Position numbers and translations under genes: made by a program. The notes under the pieces are model-generated. The model was given only the letters and a program-made list of their open reading frames with translations, searched no databases and was not told the origin of the DNA. 64,000 nt of DNA from Pristionchus mayeri (lineage: Eukaryota; Nematoda; Chromadorea; Rhabditida; Neodiplogasteridae), in assembly GCA_036245805.1 (NCBI GenBank), contig BTRK01000002.1, positions 6,444,689 through 6,508,688 of the forward strand, written 5' to 3'. Positions 1-11,790 of the stretch are shown piece after piece (the first letter of the stretch is position 1; each line of letters begins with the position of its first letter).

Positions 1-97
1 AATTTCGTGATAAAACTTACAGGACCAATTTCAGTTCGGTCGGATTTATTATTTAAACTTTTTTCCTGCCGGGAATAGAATGAAAATAATCTTACAG

Positions 98-313
98 GTC
101 GCCGCTTCGACTAATCTTCAATTGTATGCACGAAAATATGCGAACAGCCGAATTTCGGACTCTACTACTGACGTATGGACTAGTACCATTCAAGGGGTGA
201 TTGTGATGGTGATGACCTGGATGGTGCGGATGTTCGGAGGATTGAGTGATGGAGGGAAGGAGGAGAAGAAGAATGATGAGCATAGTTTAGAATGTTTTAG
301 CGTCGATTGGTAG
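98..313 (+). CDS. terminal exon of an unrecognised gene (partial)
   Basis: A splice acceptor (CTTACAG, ending at 97) opens a 71-codon frame starting VAAST and ending SVDW before TAG at 311-313. It contains a hydrophobic stretch (GVIVMVMTWMVRMFGGL) followed by a highly charged tail (GGKEEKKNDE), which would suit a C-terminal membrane segment with a cytoplasmic tail. The rest of the gene would lie upstream of the window. I do not recognise the family. An acceptor followed by a stretch of non-repetitive codons argues for a real exon, but there is no paralog here to confirm it. Confidence 0.4.
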   Translation, partial: VAASTNLQLYARKYANSRISDSTTDVWTSTIQGVIVMVMTWMVRMFGGLSDGGKEEKKNDEHSLECFSVDW

Positions 314-424
314 TTCAATTTATACTGCTTTGCATTTTCAACTTTTGAATTTTCTCACACTATGCTGATTCAGAAGTGCTTGCTTCGTGTAAAGCAAAAT
401 TGCATACCAGGGGTGGTATTCTTT

Positions 425-665
425 CATCAATTTCGGCAAGTTCCGAAAATAATTTCGGCATTCCTAAATCAATTTCGCGCGCGCGTTGGATGATAGGGCG
501 GTCTGCCGAAAATGAGAGTGACCTCGCCAATTCCGAAAATTTCGGCAGAATGACCGGTGAATTGGGCGAATCAACGGGGGATAATTCGGCACTCTATTTG
601 GAGCGACGAAATTTGGGAAAGGAGAACAAAGGAAATTCGGCAACGATTTCGGCATTTCGGAATTA
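425..665. repeat. GCCGAA/TTCGGC-rich degenerate repeat
   Basis: The word TTTCGGCA and its complement TGCCGAAA recur about every 20-40 bases (for example near 430, 450, 500, 530, 588 and 640), often paired as short inverted repeats. The same words return at 1040-1085. This looks like decayed palindromic repeat DNA rather than coding sequence. The rest of 314-940 shows nothing recognisable. Confidence 0.45.
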
Positions 666-939
666 GGTTTTCGCGCTCGTGAAGTGGGGCTCTCTTTCGA
701 TTACAGTGGGACATTGCAACCTCTCGATAGAAGATCATTATGATGACTAAAAGGTCGTGGTCGTGCGGGAGCCGCTAAGTGATGGAGCAGGTTGCGGCCC
801 CCTTGATGGTATTGCCTCGAATAGAGCTTGTTATGTCCGCACCATTTCTAGGTCACATCCTACTCCCTTTCGAACCCATTTTAGCTAAGCATTGTGGGTT
901 CATTCTTCATTCATTTCACTCTCACTGATTAGTTGAAAA

Positions 940-1110
940 TATATCCGTGGCAGAGTGGTATTGCGCTCGCTTTGTCAACGGAGGGTGTCAGTTCGATCCC
1001 AAATGATTTCTCGATATTTTGCCACCCTTGGGTTAAACAGTTCGGAAGTTGCCGAAAAAAATTCGGCAACTGCCGAAAAAAATCGACATTCCAAAAATTA
1101 CAGAGGAAAG
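940..1110 (+). repeat. tRNA-derived short repeat (Asp-like head)
   Basis: A box-A-like block (GGCAGAGTGGTATTGC) is followed about 35 bases later by a box-B-like block (AGTTCGATCCC), with GTC in the position of an anticodon loop. The stem complementarity needed for a working tRNA is largely absent. The downstream sequence runs into TATTTTGCCA, resembling the TTTTGCCAAATC tail behind the tRNA-like heads at 1900 and 8760. This suggests a SINE-like element. Confidence 0.45.
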
Positions 1111-1312
1111 AATACCGCCCCAGTTTCGATTCTTTGTACCACACTAGTGAATAGTTTTAGCAATCACTTGTACATTATTAGCTGATTTTAGAAACTCAAG
1201 TGTGAGAAAATAGTCAAGTTGCTCGTTCGCAATTTGTGTTTCTGAAGTATTACAGTATAATTTGGTCTAATTGATCTTTGAATTTTTCTCATGTCACTCA
1301 AGGGCAGCCACC

Positions 1313-1365
1313 GGGTATGCCTGCCTAAACGCCGCCCATTCAAACTGGAAGCACGCGATGAGTTG
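1313..1365 (+). promoter_or_regulatory. upstream block shared by F-box family genes
   Basis: The block GGGTATGCCT..CTAA..CCGCCC..ACTGG..CGATGAG lies about 135 bp before the F-box start at 1499. A close match is found at 29905-29960, before the F-box gene at 30148. A looser match is at 26145-26188, before the F-box gene at 26361. Conservation at a similar distance from three paralogs suggests a promoter or 5' leader element inherited with the family. Confidence 0.4.
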
Positions 1366-1498
1366 ACTAACTGGCAAACCATGGTTGTCACATTGATTTT
1401 ACTCGTTTATTCCCCTTTGTTTATTTTTAAACATTTGTTTCAACAAAGTTGATTTATTTTTTATAAGGTTAGATAATAAGTTATTGTTGGAAGGAAAC

Positions 1499-1801
1499 AT
1501 GCTTCGTCTTCCAAATGAGATTCTGGTGGAAATAACTCAGTATCTCGAAGTGAAAGATCGGCGCAATTTCGGATCGGTGAACAAACGTCTGTTCGAAGTG
1601 GAGAGCAAAGCAGGAAATCGTAGATTTACGAAATTATCTCTGTTTTTTGGTTAGCAGAAAATTTCAGAATATTTTTTTATCGAATTGACAGACTAATGTA
1701 ACATAGTTACAGGACAGAGGAAAAATTATGGCTTCAGCAGAGTATATCGTATGATAACAGTCGAATATTCAAATTTGGACTTCAGCTACGGATTCCCTTA
1801 A
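1499..1801 (+). pseudogene. F-box family gene, 5' exons (broken)
   Basis: The ATG at 1499 opens an F-box motif (LRLPNEILVEITQYLEVKDR, then NFGSVNKRL), the Skp1-binding helix region of an SCF adaptor. The exon runs to about 1650, where a donor GTTAGC can join an acceptor TTACAG (ending 1712). The next exon reads GQRKNYGFSRVYRMITVEYS and stops at TAA 1799-1801. This aligns with exons 2 and 3 of the intact paralog at 30148, whose exon 3 is longer. The frame dies where a tRNA-like repeat begins, so the insertion probably truncated exon 3. Exons matching the 3' end of the family reappear 6.3 kb downstream (8138-8514), so this is probably one gene blown apart by insertions. Exons 4 and 5 were not found. 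Confidence 0.65.
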
Positions 1802-1805
1802 AGGA

Positions 1806-2087
1806 GGACTAAACTCAAAGTAGCCACATCGATAGAGAAAAGTATACAGGAGCTTCCACCCTCCAAAGATCATGGCGCGAGCTAGGAGGTAGAGGCCCAT
1901 CGGCAGCTTAGCTCAGTGCTAGAGCAGCTGTCACATGATCGGTTGCGGGTTCGGTTCCCGTCTTTTGACAAATCTTCCATCGACTTAAATCCGCGCACTT
2001 CCCTGACCTATCAAGCGTCCATGGCACTCAGCCAGCTAATCATAACTCTCTTGAGAATATAGATATTAATGTAATTTTTTGGAGCGT
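1806..2087 (+). mobile_element. tRNA-derived SINE-like element, copy 1
   Basis: About 280 bp alignable with 8635-8929: both share GAGCTTCCACCCTCCAAA, a tRNA-like core, a TTTTGNCAAATCTT tail, a GCGTCCATGGC-type block and an end near TTTTTGGAGC. The core here has a box-A-like TTAGCTCAGTGCTAGAGC and a box-B-like GGTTCGGTTCC. Sequence lies on both sides of the tRNA-like head, which is unusual for a simple SINE. A third, inverted partial copy lies at 7745-7925. Confidence 0.6.
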
Positions 2088-2217
2088 GTAATTGTAAAGA
2101 TGAACTAGGTCATGGTTATGAATGGGTCCAAAGTCGAATTTCGGGTTTAGTTCTGATATAGCTTTGACACTTTAAAAAAATTGAACTTCGCTCATATTTA
2201 TTTACAAATTACAAAAA

Positions 2218-2289
2218 GGTCTCGGCCGGGATCGAACTGGCGACCTTCTGCGTGTGAAGCATTTGTTATAACCACTACACCACGAGACC
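2218..2289 (-). tRNA. tRNA-Val(CAC)-like gene, probably a pseudogene
   Basis: The minus strand folds as a 72-nt cloverleaf. The acceptor stem GGTCTCG/CGAGACC is perfect, the anticodon loop is TTCACAC with anticodon CAC, and the T loop is TTCGATC. A run of T directly follows, as for Pol III termination. The D stem (GTG/AAC), the upper anticodon stem (AATGC/GCAGA) and the T stem (one A-C pair) carry mismatches. Function is therefore doubtful and a decayed copy is more likely. Confidence 0.6.
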
Positions 2290-2449
2290 ACATCGTAAGT
2301 GTGTGAATATAAAACACAATAACTCAAACTCAGGTCATTAAAAAATCCTCGATGATACAATAATTGTGATTTTTTGCGTTGTAGAAAGACTTCGTAGTGA
2401 AGGCTACTCAAGAAATCGTTTACGGGATCGGTCGTCTAAACAGACATAG

Positions 2450-3690
2450 TGAAGATAGAAGCCGTATGTTTCATAGCACAAATGGCATCTGCGGAAATTC
2501 CCTCTAATTCCGTGCCAGGTACTCCATCACACATTAGTGCAATCACCACAACTTGAAAATGATTATTTATAAATGCTAGTTTATCATCGAAACAAACAAT
2601 TTTCGACAACTTCCCCGTGCTATACTCTAATCACAGCACGTTTATGATTCGGGAGGAAATGCAAAACAAAGCTTTGAATATGAATAATGTTTATTGAAAA
2701 AAAATTATATGCATTGCAAGCAAATGTGTTTCGTTCGAGTTCAAATTTGACAATGTGTTGTTTATTTCCCTTCCCGATTTGAAACTTTCGATCACGTTGT
2801 TGACATCACATCATCTCAAAGGAAACTATTGCATGATCTTGTTTTAATTAATAATTACTTTTTGATATACCAATAAATTAGCTGAAGACAATATTTATTT
2901 GAACTATTTTGTGATACTAGTTCAAAGTGTTTCCGTTTGGCATTGCCAATATGTAGATGGTTTATGTATGTGTGTGTGTGTGTGCTTTATTTGCGAAATG
3001 TTAAAAATGCGAAAAAAATTGTAATCAAAAGTAAATTCAATTCGTCACTTCTCGAATATTGTTTTCATCTTCACTGTATTTGTTCATTCAAAATTTATCA
3101 ATACGTGCGAATTTTTCATTTCGAAATTTGGCCAATTCAATTATCTCTCTCTATCTCTTATTTTGATCAACTCGTCCATTCACTCCTTCGCTCTTCTCCC
3201 CTCTGAGGCGGTGACTCCGCTCGTTCCGGTGAGACATTTTACATTATTTCCTCACAGCTCGTCCGCCACCGAAACATCGCTATCTCTTGAATTCCGTACG
3301 ATAATGGGTCTAGGATGGATCCTCCTCGATATCAAACGTTCCTGTGAAGTGATCTACCAAACCAATCAATAATCTACCGAATCCCTTCAGGTGCTTACTT
3401 CACGGAGGAGAATGCCGGGCGGCAATGGGCAAATTGGCGAGGATCTCGAGTATCCGAGCACCTACAAACTCTTCAGTCAGTATCACATACGAATCGATAA
3501 TGCTTAGGACAGTATCTTTCAACCTCTCTCTATCTCTCACTCTCTCTATCACACACATTCTCTCTCTCACTCTCTATCTCCCTGGTATATAATTGATTCA
3601 ATGAAATATCCGAGAACAGTCGGAGAGAAGGGGCGCAAGTCGTTGGCCTAAGCCTAGCCTAAGCAGAACAAGGGAGCCAACACAATCAAC
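2450..3690. other. AT-rich intergenic DNA, no gene seen
   Basis: No exon-like frame or known element was recognised. The stretch has a short (TG)n near 2970 and CTCTCTATC-type pyrimidine runs around 3520-3585. A possible acceptor before GGTGCTTACTTC (3391) could belong to the BTB gene that follows, but the frame shows no recognisable BTB sequence. Confidence 0.4.
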
Positions 3691-3697
3691 TCTTCAG

Positions 3698-4366
3698 GGT
3701 CCTGTCAGCATGTCCCACTACAACGCCCGAATCCGCCCGAACGAGTCATGATCTTCCACCCACTCGAAGAGGTAAATTTGATTAAATTTTTGTAAGAATT
3801 ACCAATAAACCCTCGCCACCGCCTCATCTAGTCGGTATGACTGTTTTTTATTTGCGTGCATGCAGAATGGCATGAGCCGCTAACACCACAACATTCATCC
3901 TCTTCAGTAGAGTTCGAGAAATGAAACCACGGTCTCTTCAGTCTACACACTCTCTCGCCGTTCAACCGGTCTAGAGAGTGTGTAAAATGAAGAGACGTTT
4001 ACCCGAAATACGAACTCTACTTTTCAGTATTCGATGTGTCGACGGTCAATCTGATCGTACAGTACGTATATACTGGAAGAATCATACTCACTCAAAATAA
4101 TTCACTGAATACGATGAAAGCTGCTGATTATCTAAATATGGTTAGTTGATAATTGTTATATTATTTGCATTGTTTTTATATATTTTTGTCCACTTATTAT
4201 AATTTAAAAAATTCATTTTATAATGTTTCTTCTTCAGGATCCTTTGGTCGGCGAGTGTGGAAAATTTCTGCTCGAGAGAGTGCGTCCTCGCACTGCTCTC
4301 TCGTTGCTCAATCATTTCGAACTTGCAAGAGTGAACGCAATCGGTGTTCTCTGGAGATTCATTGAC
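3698..4366 (+). pseudogene. BTB-BACK (Kelch-like) gene fragment
   Basis: Three consecutive exons are visible. Exon 3698-3771 contains VLSAC, the BTB HRAVLxACS region. Exon 4028-4140 reads FDVSTVNLIVQYVYTGRI, then MKAADYLNM, the classic BTB helix pair. Exon 4238-4366 reads DPLVGECGKFLLERVRP, then ALSLLNHFELARV, the start of a BACK domain. Phases agree (1, then 0) and donors are GTAAAT, GTTAGT and GTAAGT. Such proteins are usually Cullin-3 substrate adaptors. The N-terminal BTB half and any Kelch repeats are missing, exon 1 only makes sense with likely frameshifts after VLSAC, and a MITE sits 10 bp before exon 2. A short stretch VKVQNEYNSIVVYLKR (4876-4924) might be a further BACK remnant. The fragment sits between two halves of an F-box pseudogene. 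Confidence 0.6.
3910..4017. mobile_element. hairpin MITE, GAGTTCG family (TA target)
   Basis: A 108-bp element has terminal inverted repeat GAGTTCG, an inner stem CACTCTCTCG/AGAGAGTGTG, and TA on both sides (3908-3909, 4018-4019). A copy of the same length lies at 20496-20603; further copies are at 31867 and 63332 and within both arms of the 11791-14890 inverted repeat. TA duplication and small size point to a non-autonomous Tc1/mariner-type element. This copy lies in the polypyrimidine tract just ahead of a BTB exon. Confidence 0.75.
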
Positions 4367-4400
4367 GTAAGTTGAAGCACTCGGGATCTAAGCGCCAAGC

Positions 4401-4866
4401 CTATCGTGCATGTTAGAAAAATCGGAACGGCCACCGAGCCGCACCTGGTAAATTTCACTTTTTGGAGTAAATGCGAATACGCAAATTTGGAAGTTGTGAT
4501 TGTGCTCATAATTTTTATCATGGTCGATTTGCCGGAATCGACCCGGATATGTCCGGTCAATTATGGCTAGAAATCGATAAATCAACTTCACAACATTTTG
4601 GTGCGATTACGGTATTTGGGAAAGCTCACCGAGCTTGGTGAGGTTTATCAGATACCGTAATCGCACCATTATTCTTTGCCTTCGATTTATCGATTTCTAG
4701 CCATAATTGACCGAGAATATCGGGGTCGATTCCGGCAAATCGACCATGATAAAAATTATGAGCACAATCACAGCTTCCAAATTTGCGTATTCGCAATTAC
4801 TCCGAAAAGTGAAATTTACCCGGTGCGGCTCGGTGGCCGTTCCGATTTTTCTAACATGTACGATAC
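4401..4866. mobile_element. palindromic foldback element, about 465 bp
   Basis: Two arms of about 190-220 bp are reverse complements. The left arm begins near CTATCGTGCATGTTAG and the right arm ends near CTAACATGTACGATA. At the centre, GGTGCGATTACGGTA pairs with TACCGTAATCGCACC around a short loop. Reading frames on both strands here are mirror images of the arms, not genes. Confidence 0.75.
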
Positions 4867-5054
4867 ACATAAGACAGTGAAAGTGCAAAACGAGTACAAT
4901 AGCATCGTAGTTTATTTAAAGCGTTAACGTAAGTAGTCAAGGATAATTATCAAATATATTCGTATTCCCGCATTATCTTAAGCATTTTTTTTAAATTCAC
5001 AGGCTTTTATTTAACTCACAGGCGAACTTTGTGCCCATCTCTCAAACCCGTAAC

Positions 5055-7221
<2,167 letters not shown>

Positions 7222-7228
7222 TTTGTGC

Positions 7229-8130
7229 AGAAATTCCGATTTGCAGGTTCAGGTCATTTTTAGTCGACCCGACCACCCTGCACTGCGCAGTGCACTGGGA
7301 ATGACATGTTCGGTAAGATGTTGTAGTGAATGTTATCGCCTTTCTTTGTAAGCAAAGAACGAGTTTATATCTTCATTTTAAACGGAGTTATGGTCATTTA
7401 AGTGGCCTCGATTTGACCCCTGAAAAGTGAATGTCCCATCTTTGGCCTTCTGAAGCTCGAAGATGACGACAGTTATCAAAATTCTGAAGACGCAGTTTGA
7501 AAGAGAATCACTTTAAATACTTTTTGCAAAAGCTACAGCTGGAAACAACCAGTTTGATTTCTACCGCCGCATATCCCCAAAAATAGGCAATTCTCTCGCG
7601 ATTCCTCTCATATAGTGGATATTATACTGGAAATAGTCATCATTATTGCAGTTATATTCCACGATTCAAATTTTCCTTTTTCATAATGCGATTTCTTGAT
7701 GTTTTTTTTCGATTACTTTTTTGTCCAACCGCTAATAAAGGTCACATCCAGAGTCCTGTAGGGAAGGGAAGTGCGGGAAAATATCTTAGATCTTTCAAAA
7801 TACTTGGTGGGGATCGAATCCGCGACATCCCCGTCACATGGCTGACGCACTACCACTGAGCTAGCAGCCGATGTTTATCTACTCTCCTAGTTCGCGCTAT
7901 GATCTGGAGGGTGGGCTAGGTCATGGTTATGAAAGCGTCAAAATTTTAACTTTGCTGACACTCCTTCCTTAATTGTGTGTCATTTCCATGGTTATCTTAT
8001 TGGAAATGTTTTATTGCCTTTTCGGGTAGTTTGCATGCTCAGTGTGTAAAAAATGCTTGACCGCTGTATAGAGCTCCTGAAACATATCCGAAATGATGAC
8101 ACTAATTATTTCATATTAAAAGGTGAATGG
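7229..8130. other. intergenic DNA with an inverted tRNA-like repeat copy
   Basis: No exon-like frame was seen. At 7745-7925, on the minus strand, a tRNA-like core (CTAGCTCAGTGGTAGTGCG, then GATTCGATCCCC) is followed by a partial SINE-like body related to the copies at 1806 and 8635. The motif CTAGGTCATGGTTATGAA follows here (7917) and also after copy 1 (2105), so it may belong to the element. Confidence 0.5.
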
Positions 8131-8137
8131 ATTTCAG

Positions 8138-8514
8138 AATCAAGATGTCGTCATTGACAATGAATCCTTTGTAAAATTGGTCGCCAAATCTTCTACTTCA
8201 ATCGAAATCAGCAACACATGTTCGGCTATCACTGCCAACGGGCTGTTTAGAGCATTTCAGGCATGATATTTGTAGCTCTACATATAGTTATTTTAAAAAA
8301 ATCAAATTTTAAGCTAAAGTTATCTCCTTTTCAGATGCTCTGCGATCCTCAAAGCAAGCAAAGTGTGCAATGCCCAATTTCAAGACAAGAAATGAATAAT
8401 TTCTTCAGTATGTTGGATAACAACGAGATTCAAAATTCGAAAACTACCATTAAATTCAGTCCTCACTCGTTCGGATTTGCCGTTCACATGAATTCTGAAA
8501 AGTGTACGAATTAA
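8138..8514 (+). pseudogene. F-box family gene, last two exons
   Basis: Exon 8138-8260 is exactly 123 nt, like the penultimate exons at 28737 and 31609. It ends ITANGLFRAFQ, but its donor is GCATGA instead of GT. Exon 8335-8514 opens with ATGCTCTGC after TTTTCAG and encodes 59 residues ending SEKCTN, matching the position and phase of the last exons at 29060 and 31996. No F-box lies directly upstream; the F-box exon at 1499 is the likely partner. These C-terminal exons encode the family's presumed substrate-recognition part. The changed donor and loss of middle exons argue for a pseudogene. Confidence 0.6.
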
Positions 8515-8634
8515 ATACACTAAAATAAAGGCTAATATATGTGCATGTGTGTGTTGTGGTCGAATTGCATATCCGTCTTTGACCTTGTTAAAATAAATTT
8601 GTGTTTCAATTATCTACCGTTTAGACTATTTAAA

Positions 8635-8929
8635 TGAAGACTCTCGGAAAAGTAGCCATACCGATAGGAAAATGTAAGGGAGCTTCCACCCTCCAAAAAT
8701 CATAGCACGAGCTAGGGGTAGACAACCATCGTTTTCTCAGCCCGCCCTGGAAGTACAGCCGTCGCGTGATCGGAAGGTTACTGGTTCGATTCCCAGCAAA
8801 GGTGTTTTGCCAAATCTTTAAAATATTTGAGTTCGGTATTTCCCTGTCCCGCAAGTGTCCATGGCCTTCAGCCAACTAATCTTAACTCTGTTCATAGCAG
8901 AAATATTAAAATAATATTTTTGGAGCCTA
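8635..8929 (+). mobile_element. tRNA-derived SINE-like element, copy 2
   Basis: Alignable over nearly its full length with 1806-2087. The box-B-like block is GGTTCGATTCCC, followed by TTTTGCCAAATCTTTA. Its right end is interrupted at a TA (8928-8929) by the Tc1/mariner-type element that starts CAGGGTGCGCC. Confidence 0.6.
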
Positions 8930-9965
8930 CAGGGTGCGCCAAAATTACCGAGACTGTTGTTTTGGAACGATTCCCATCTGTGGAATCGAACTTGAGGGAC
9001 ATCGTTCATGGGAAAGTTTGCCAGCCATATGGGTAATAGTAACATACTATCTACGTGTGACGGGGTCTACATTTGCTCTGAGACAGGTCTTGAGTTTCAT
9101 CTCAGATCCACCTTTCGATTCCCGCATGAAATTTTCACCGATTTCGTCCCTTGCTTTGAAAACGGCTGCATTGAGGGGAATTATTGTGGAGTTATTTGTA
9201 GAGGGAGTCTTGGCCTACAACACCCCCAAATACTGAAGTCGAGGCGTTGAGATCGGGGGAATACGGGGGCCATTCAGTGAGAGTGGTTTGGTCGGGTGGA
9301 TGGGTGTCCGGCAGCGAATTTCCGTTGTCCATGGAGCTGATTGTTACTGAAACGACCAGTGTTCCTGACCGAAATTGGATTGAGTTCAGGGAGTTAGCGC
9401 GTCTTCCAGGATGTGCATCATGTAATGCTCCTTATTGATCTTGGCTCCCGGAGAGACAAAAACGAGAAGGAACTTGCCTGTTGAGCAAATTACAGACCAA
9501 ACCCTGATGTAGAAGGGATGGCTGATATAACCAATGATTCCACAACAATGTTAAGATACTACAGGATCAGAGGCAATGATTTTGCTAGTTTGGATGTTCA
9601 ACATGGTTTCGAGAGTTTTTCATCGCTGAACAACGTACTGAATTGCGCGGACCTGACAAACTGTAACAACAGTTTACGGTTCCGTTCTCTGCTACGCTTA
9701 ATCTGACGCTAACATAGTCCGAGCAAGTTAATGTACTTGTAATGGCGAATAGTTAGCCGGGACTTGAGAAGACCAGAAACGGAAGTGCTCGAGATATCAA
9801 TACTCTTTACCCCCTGAGCACGGTTTCGAAGAACCATCTTTCGGATGCGTTCTCGGTTCCTTGTGGTGGCAAATTTGAGATTTTAGAGACCGTGAAAATC
9901 GAATTTGTAGAAATGTGTGAAACTCGGAGTTTTTCAGCGCTATCACACTCCTTCATATTAGATTA
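8930..9965 (-). pseudogene. decayed Tc1/mariner-type transposase
   Basis: Minus-strand fragments in more than one frame match a DDE transposase in the right order: RNRERIRKMVLRNRAQG (helix-turn-helix region, about 9840-9870), FSTLFSDEKL (first catalytic Asp, about 9610-9640), SPGAKINKEHYMMHILEDAL (9400-9455), and WPPYSPDLN (third motif region, 9246-9272). Frameshifts and stops separate them. The downstream end starts at a TA with CAGGGTGCGCCAAAATTACC, a plausible terminal repeat; no matching repeat is visible near 9965, so the other end is lost. It cannot make transposase. Confidence 0.65.
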
Positions 9966-10014
9966 GTCGGAAAATGTCCAAAACTGATCTGATTTCGCTT
10001 TAAATTTGAATATG

Positions 10015-11710
10015 TAAGGGGTCACGGTCCAAAAATAGTGGTAGGGGTTGATGTTCGATCGACCTTTGGTACCATGTCCAACATCACTCCATTGCAATTT
10101 GTCGGCTACGGTAACAGTATCCCAGATACGACACCACATGGTAGCAAACGAGCCGATACTCGGCCGCACAGGCACGGATGACCTTCGACCGGAATACCGT
10201 AATCCACATACAGTATCCTTGATACCGTAACCCGATCTACAGTATCCCAGATACGGTATGCACACCACGAGGTAGCAAACGAGCCGATACTCGACCTCAT
10301 GGGCATGAATGACCTTAGTCATGAATACCGTAATCCAAGTACAGTACACTTAATACCGTTGTTTGAGGTACAACTCTTCGAGCAATTTTTTTAAGAACAA
10401 TTCCATCTTGTAGACATAGCCGAGTGGTTAAAGCACTTGTCTAGCAAACATGATGTCGTGGGTTCGAGTACAGTCTGCGGCAAAACACATTTGCCAAGCT
10501 TTGGTAACTTTGGAAAAGTGAAGTGGGGTTACCGTAGTCCGGCTACAGTACCCGGGTTCGGTAGGTCAACTTCAGTGCGCTGGGTCACATACATGATTTG
10601 ATTACGTAATACGTATTAGTATTGCGATTACACTGCCAATATTGTGGGTTGTTTCTTAATAAAAGTCGTTATTTTATTAAAGATTATCCGAAAGTGCTGA
10701 TTTCACTATTTTTGTCTGATTTTTCACTTTGTTGTTTTAATAATCGTTTTCGGAATCAACTATCTTTTTTTGTCAAAAACATAATCAACTCTCATGTTTC
10801 AAAAGCAAGGGTTTTTAACTAGGCTTTTTAAAAATATTATTCACTCATACTGAGCTTCTTTTTTCCATTTAATTTTGCTCTGTGTCATGATTACCGCAAT
10901 TGCCATTAACATCTGATTTTCACCACATGTCCCGCACGGCAAAATTTTTGCAGGGGACTTCAGGAAAAAAGTTCGACTTTTTTTCGAATTTTGACCATCC
11001 GAGGCATATTCCGTTTTCTGGCGAATTATCTCTTAAGAAAATAAATTGACCTCTCCAGGTTAATTGATTTCTTTTTATTGTAGTCATGGTATCAAATCAT
11101 GCATGTGACCCAGCGCACTGAAGTTGACCTACCGAACCCGGGTGCTGTACCATGATTACCGCAACCCCACTTCACTTTTCCAAACTTGCCAAAGCTTGGC
11201 AAGTTTGGAGAGAAAGTGAAAACAGTTTTCATCACTTAGGGAAGAGGGGAGGGACTAATTCAGGATTCTTTTCCGCCTAAATATAAATATCTTTTCCGCC
11301 TAAATAAAGTCAGTTCATGGTTCGTATTTCGTAGTGAGCCAGGGTTACGGTATCAGTGATACTGTATGTGGATTACGGTATTCCGGCCGAAGGTCATCCA
11401 TGCCTGTACGGCAGAGTATCGGCTCGTTTGCTACCTCGTGGTGTGCATACCGTATCTGGGATACTGTAGATCGGGTTACGGTATCAAGGATACTGTATGT
11501 GGATTACGGTATTCCGGTCGAAGGTCATCCGTGCCTGTGCGGCCGAGTATCGGCTCGTTTGCTACCATGTGGTGTCGTATCTGGGATACTGTAGATCGAG
11601 TTACCGTAGCCGACAAATTGCAATGGAGTTACTGTAGATGATGTTGGACATGGTACCAAAGGTCGATCGAACATCAACCCCTACCACTATTTTTGGACCG
11701 TGACCCCTTA
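10015..11710. mobile_element. nested inverted-repeat element with TACGGTA-type words
   Basis: The ends read TAAGGGGTCACGGTCC and its complement. The outer arms (about 350 bp) match in inverted order, and a second inverted pair lies inside (10516-10600 with 11095-11180). The arms are packed with TACCGTA, TACGGTA, TACAGTA and TACTGTA. No transposase was seen. Related ends (GGGGTCATGGT) occur in the palindromes at 24180-24490 and 32320-33067, so this is a family of non-autonomous foldback elements. Frames in the arms mirror one another. Confidence 0.75.
10411..10505 (+). repeat. tRNA-like SINE head inside the foldback element
   Basis: ATAGCCGAGTGGTTAAAGCA is a Ser/Leu-type box A, and GTGGGTTCGAGTAC is a box-B-like block. 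There is no long variable arm and the T stem does not pair, so it is not a working tRNA. It is followed by CATTTGCCAAGCTTTGG, like the tails of the other tRNA-like repeats in the window. Confidence 0.5.
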
Positions 11711-11716
11711 TACGTC

Positions 11717-11757
11717 GTTGAGCACTGCCCAACAAAAAGGTGTTGGGCAGTGCTCAT
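11717..11757. repeat. perfect short hairpin
   Basis: GAGCACTGCCCAACA and its complement flank a loop of a few bases. The half-site GTTGGGCA also occurs in the ends of the 32320-33067 element, suggesting a shared terminal sequence. Confidence 0.6.
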
Positions 11758-11790
11758 CCATGAATAGGGGGGTCAAGGGGGTCGCCGGCG

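Noticed and set aside
10411..10505. Functional tRNA-Ser or tRNA-Leu
   Set aside because: No paired T stem, no long variable arm, and an anticodon loop (CTAGCAA) inconsistent with the Ser/Leu-type box A.
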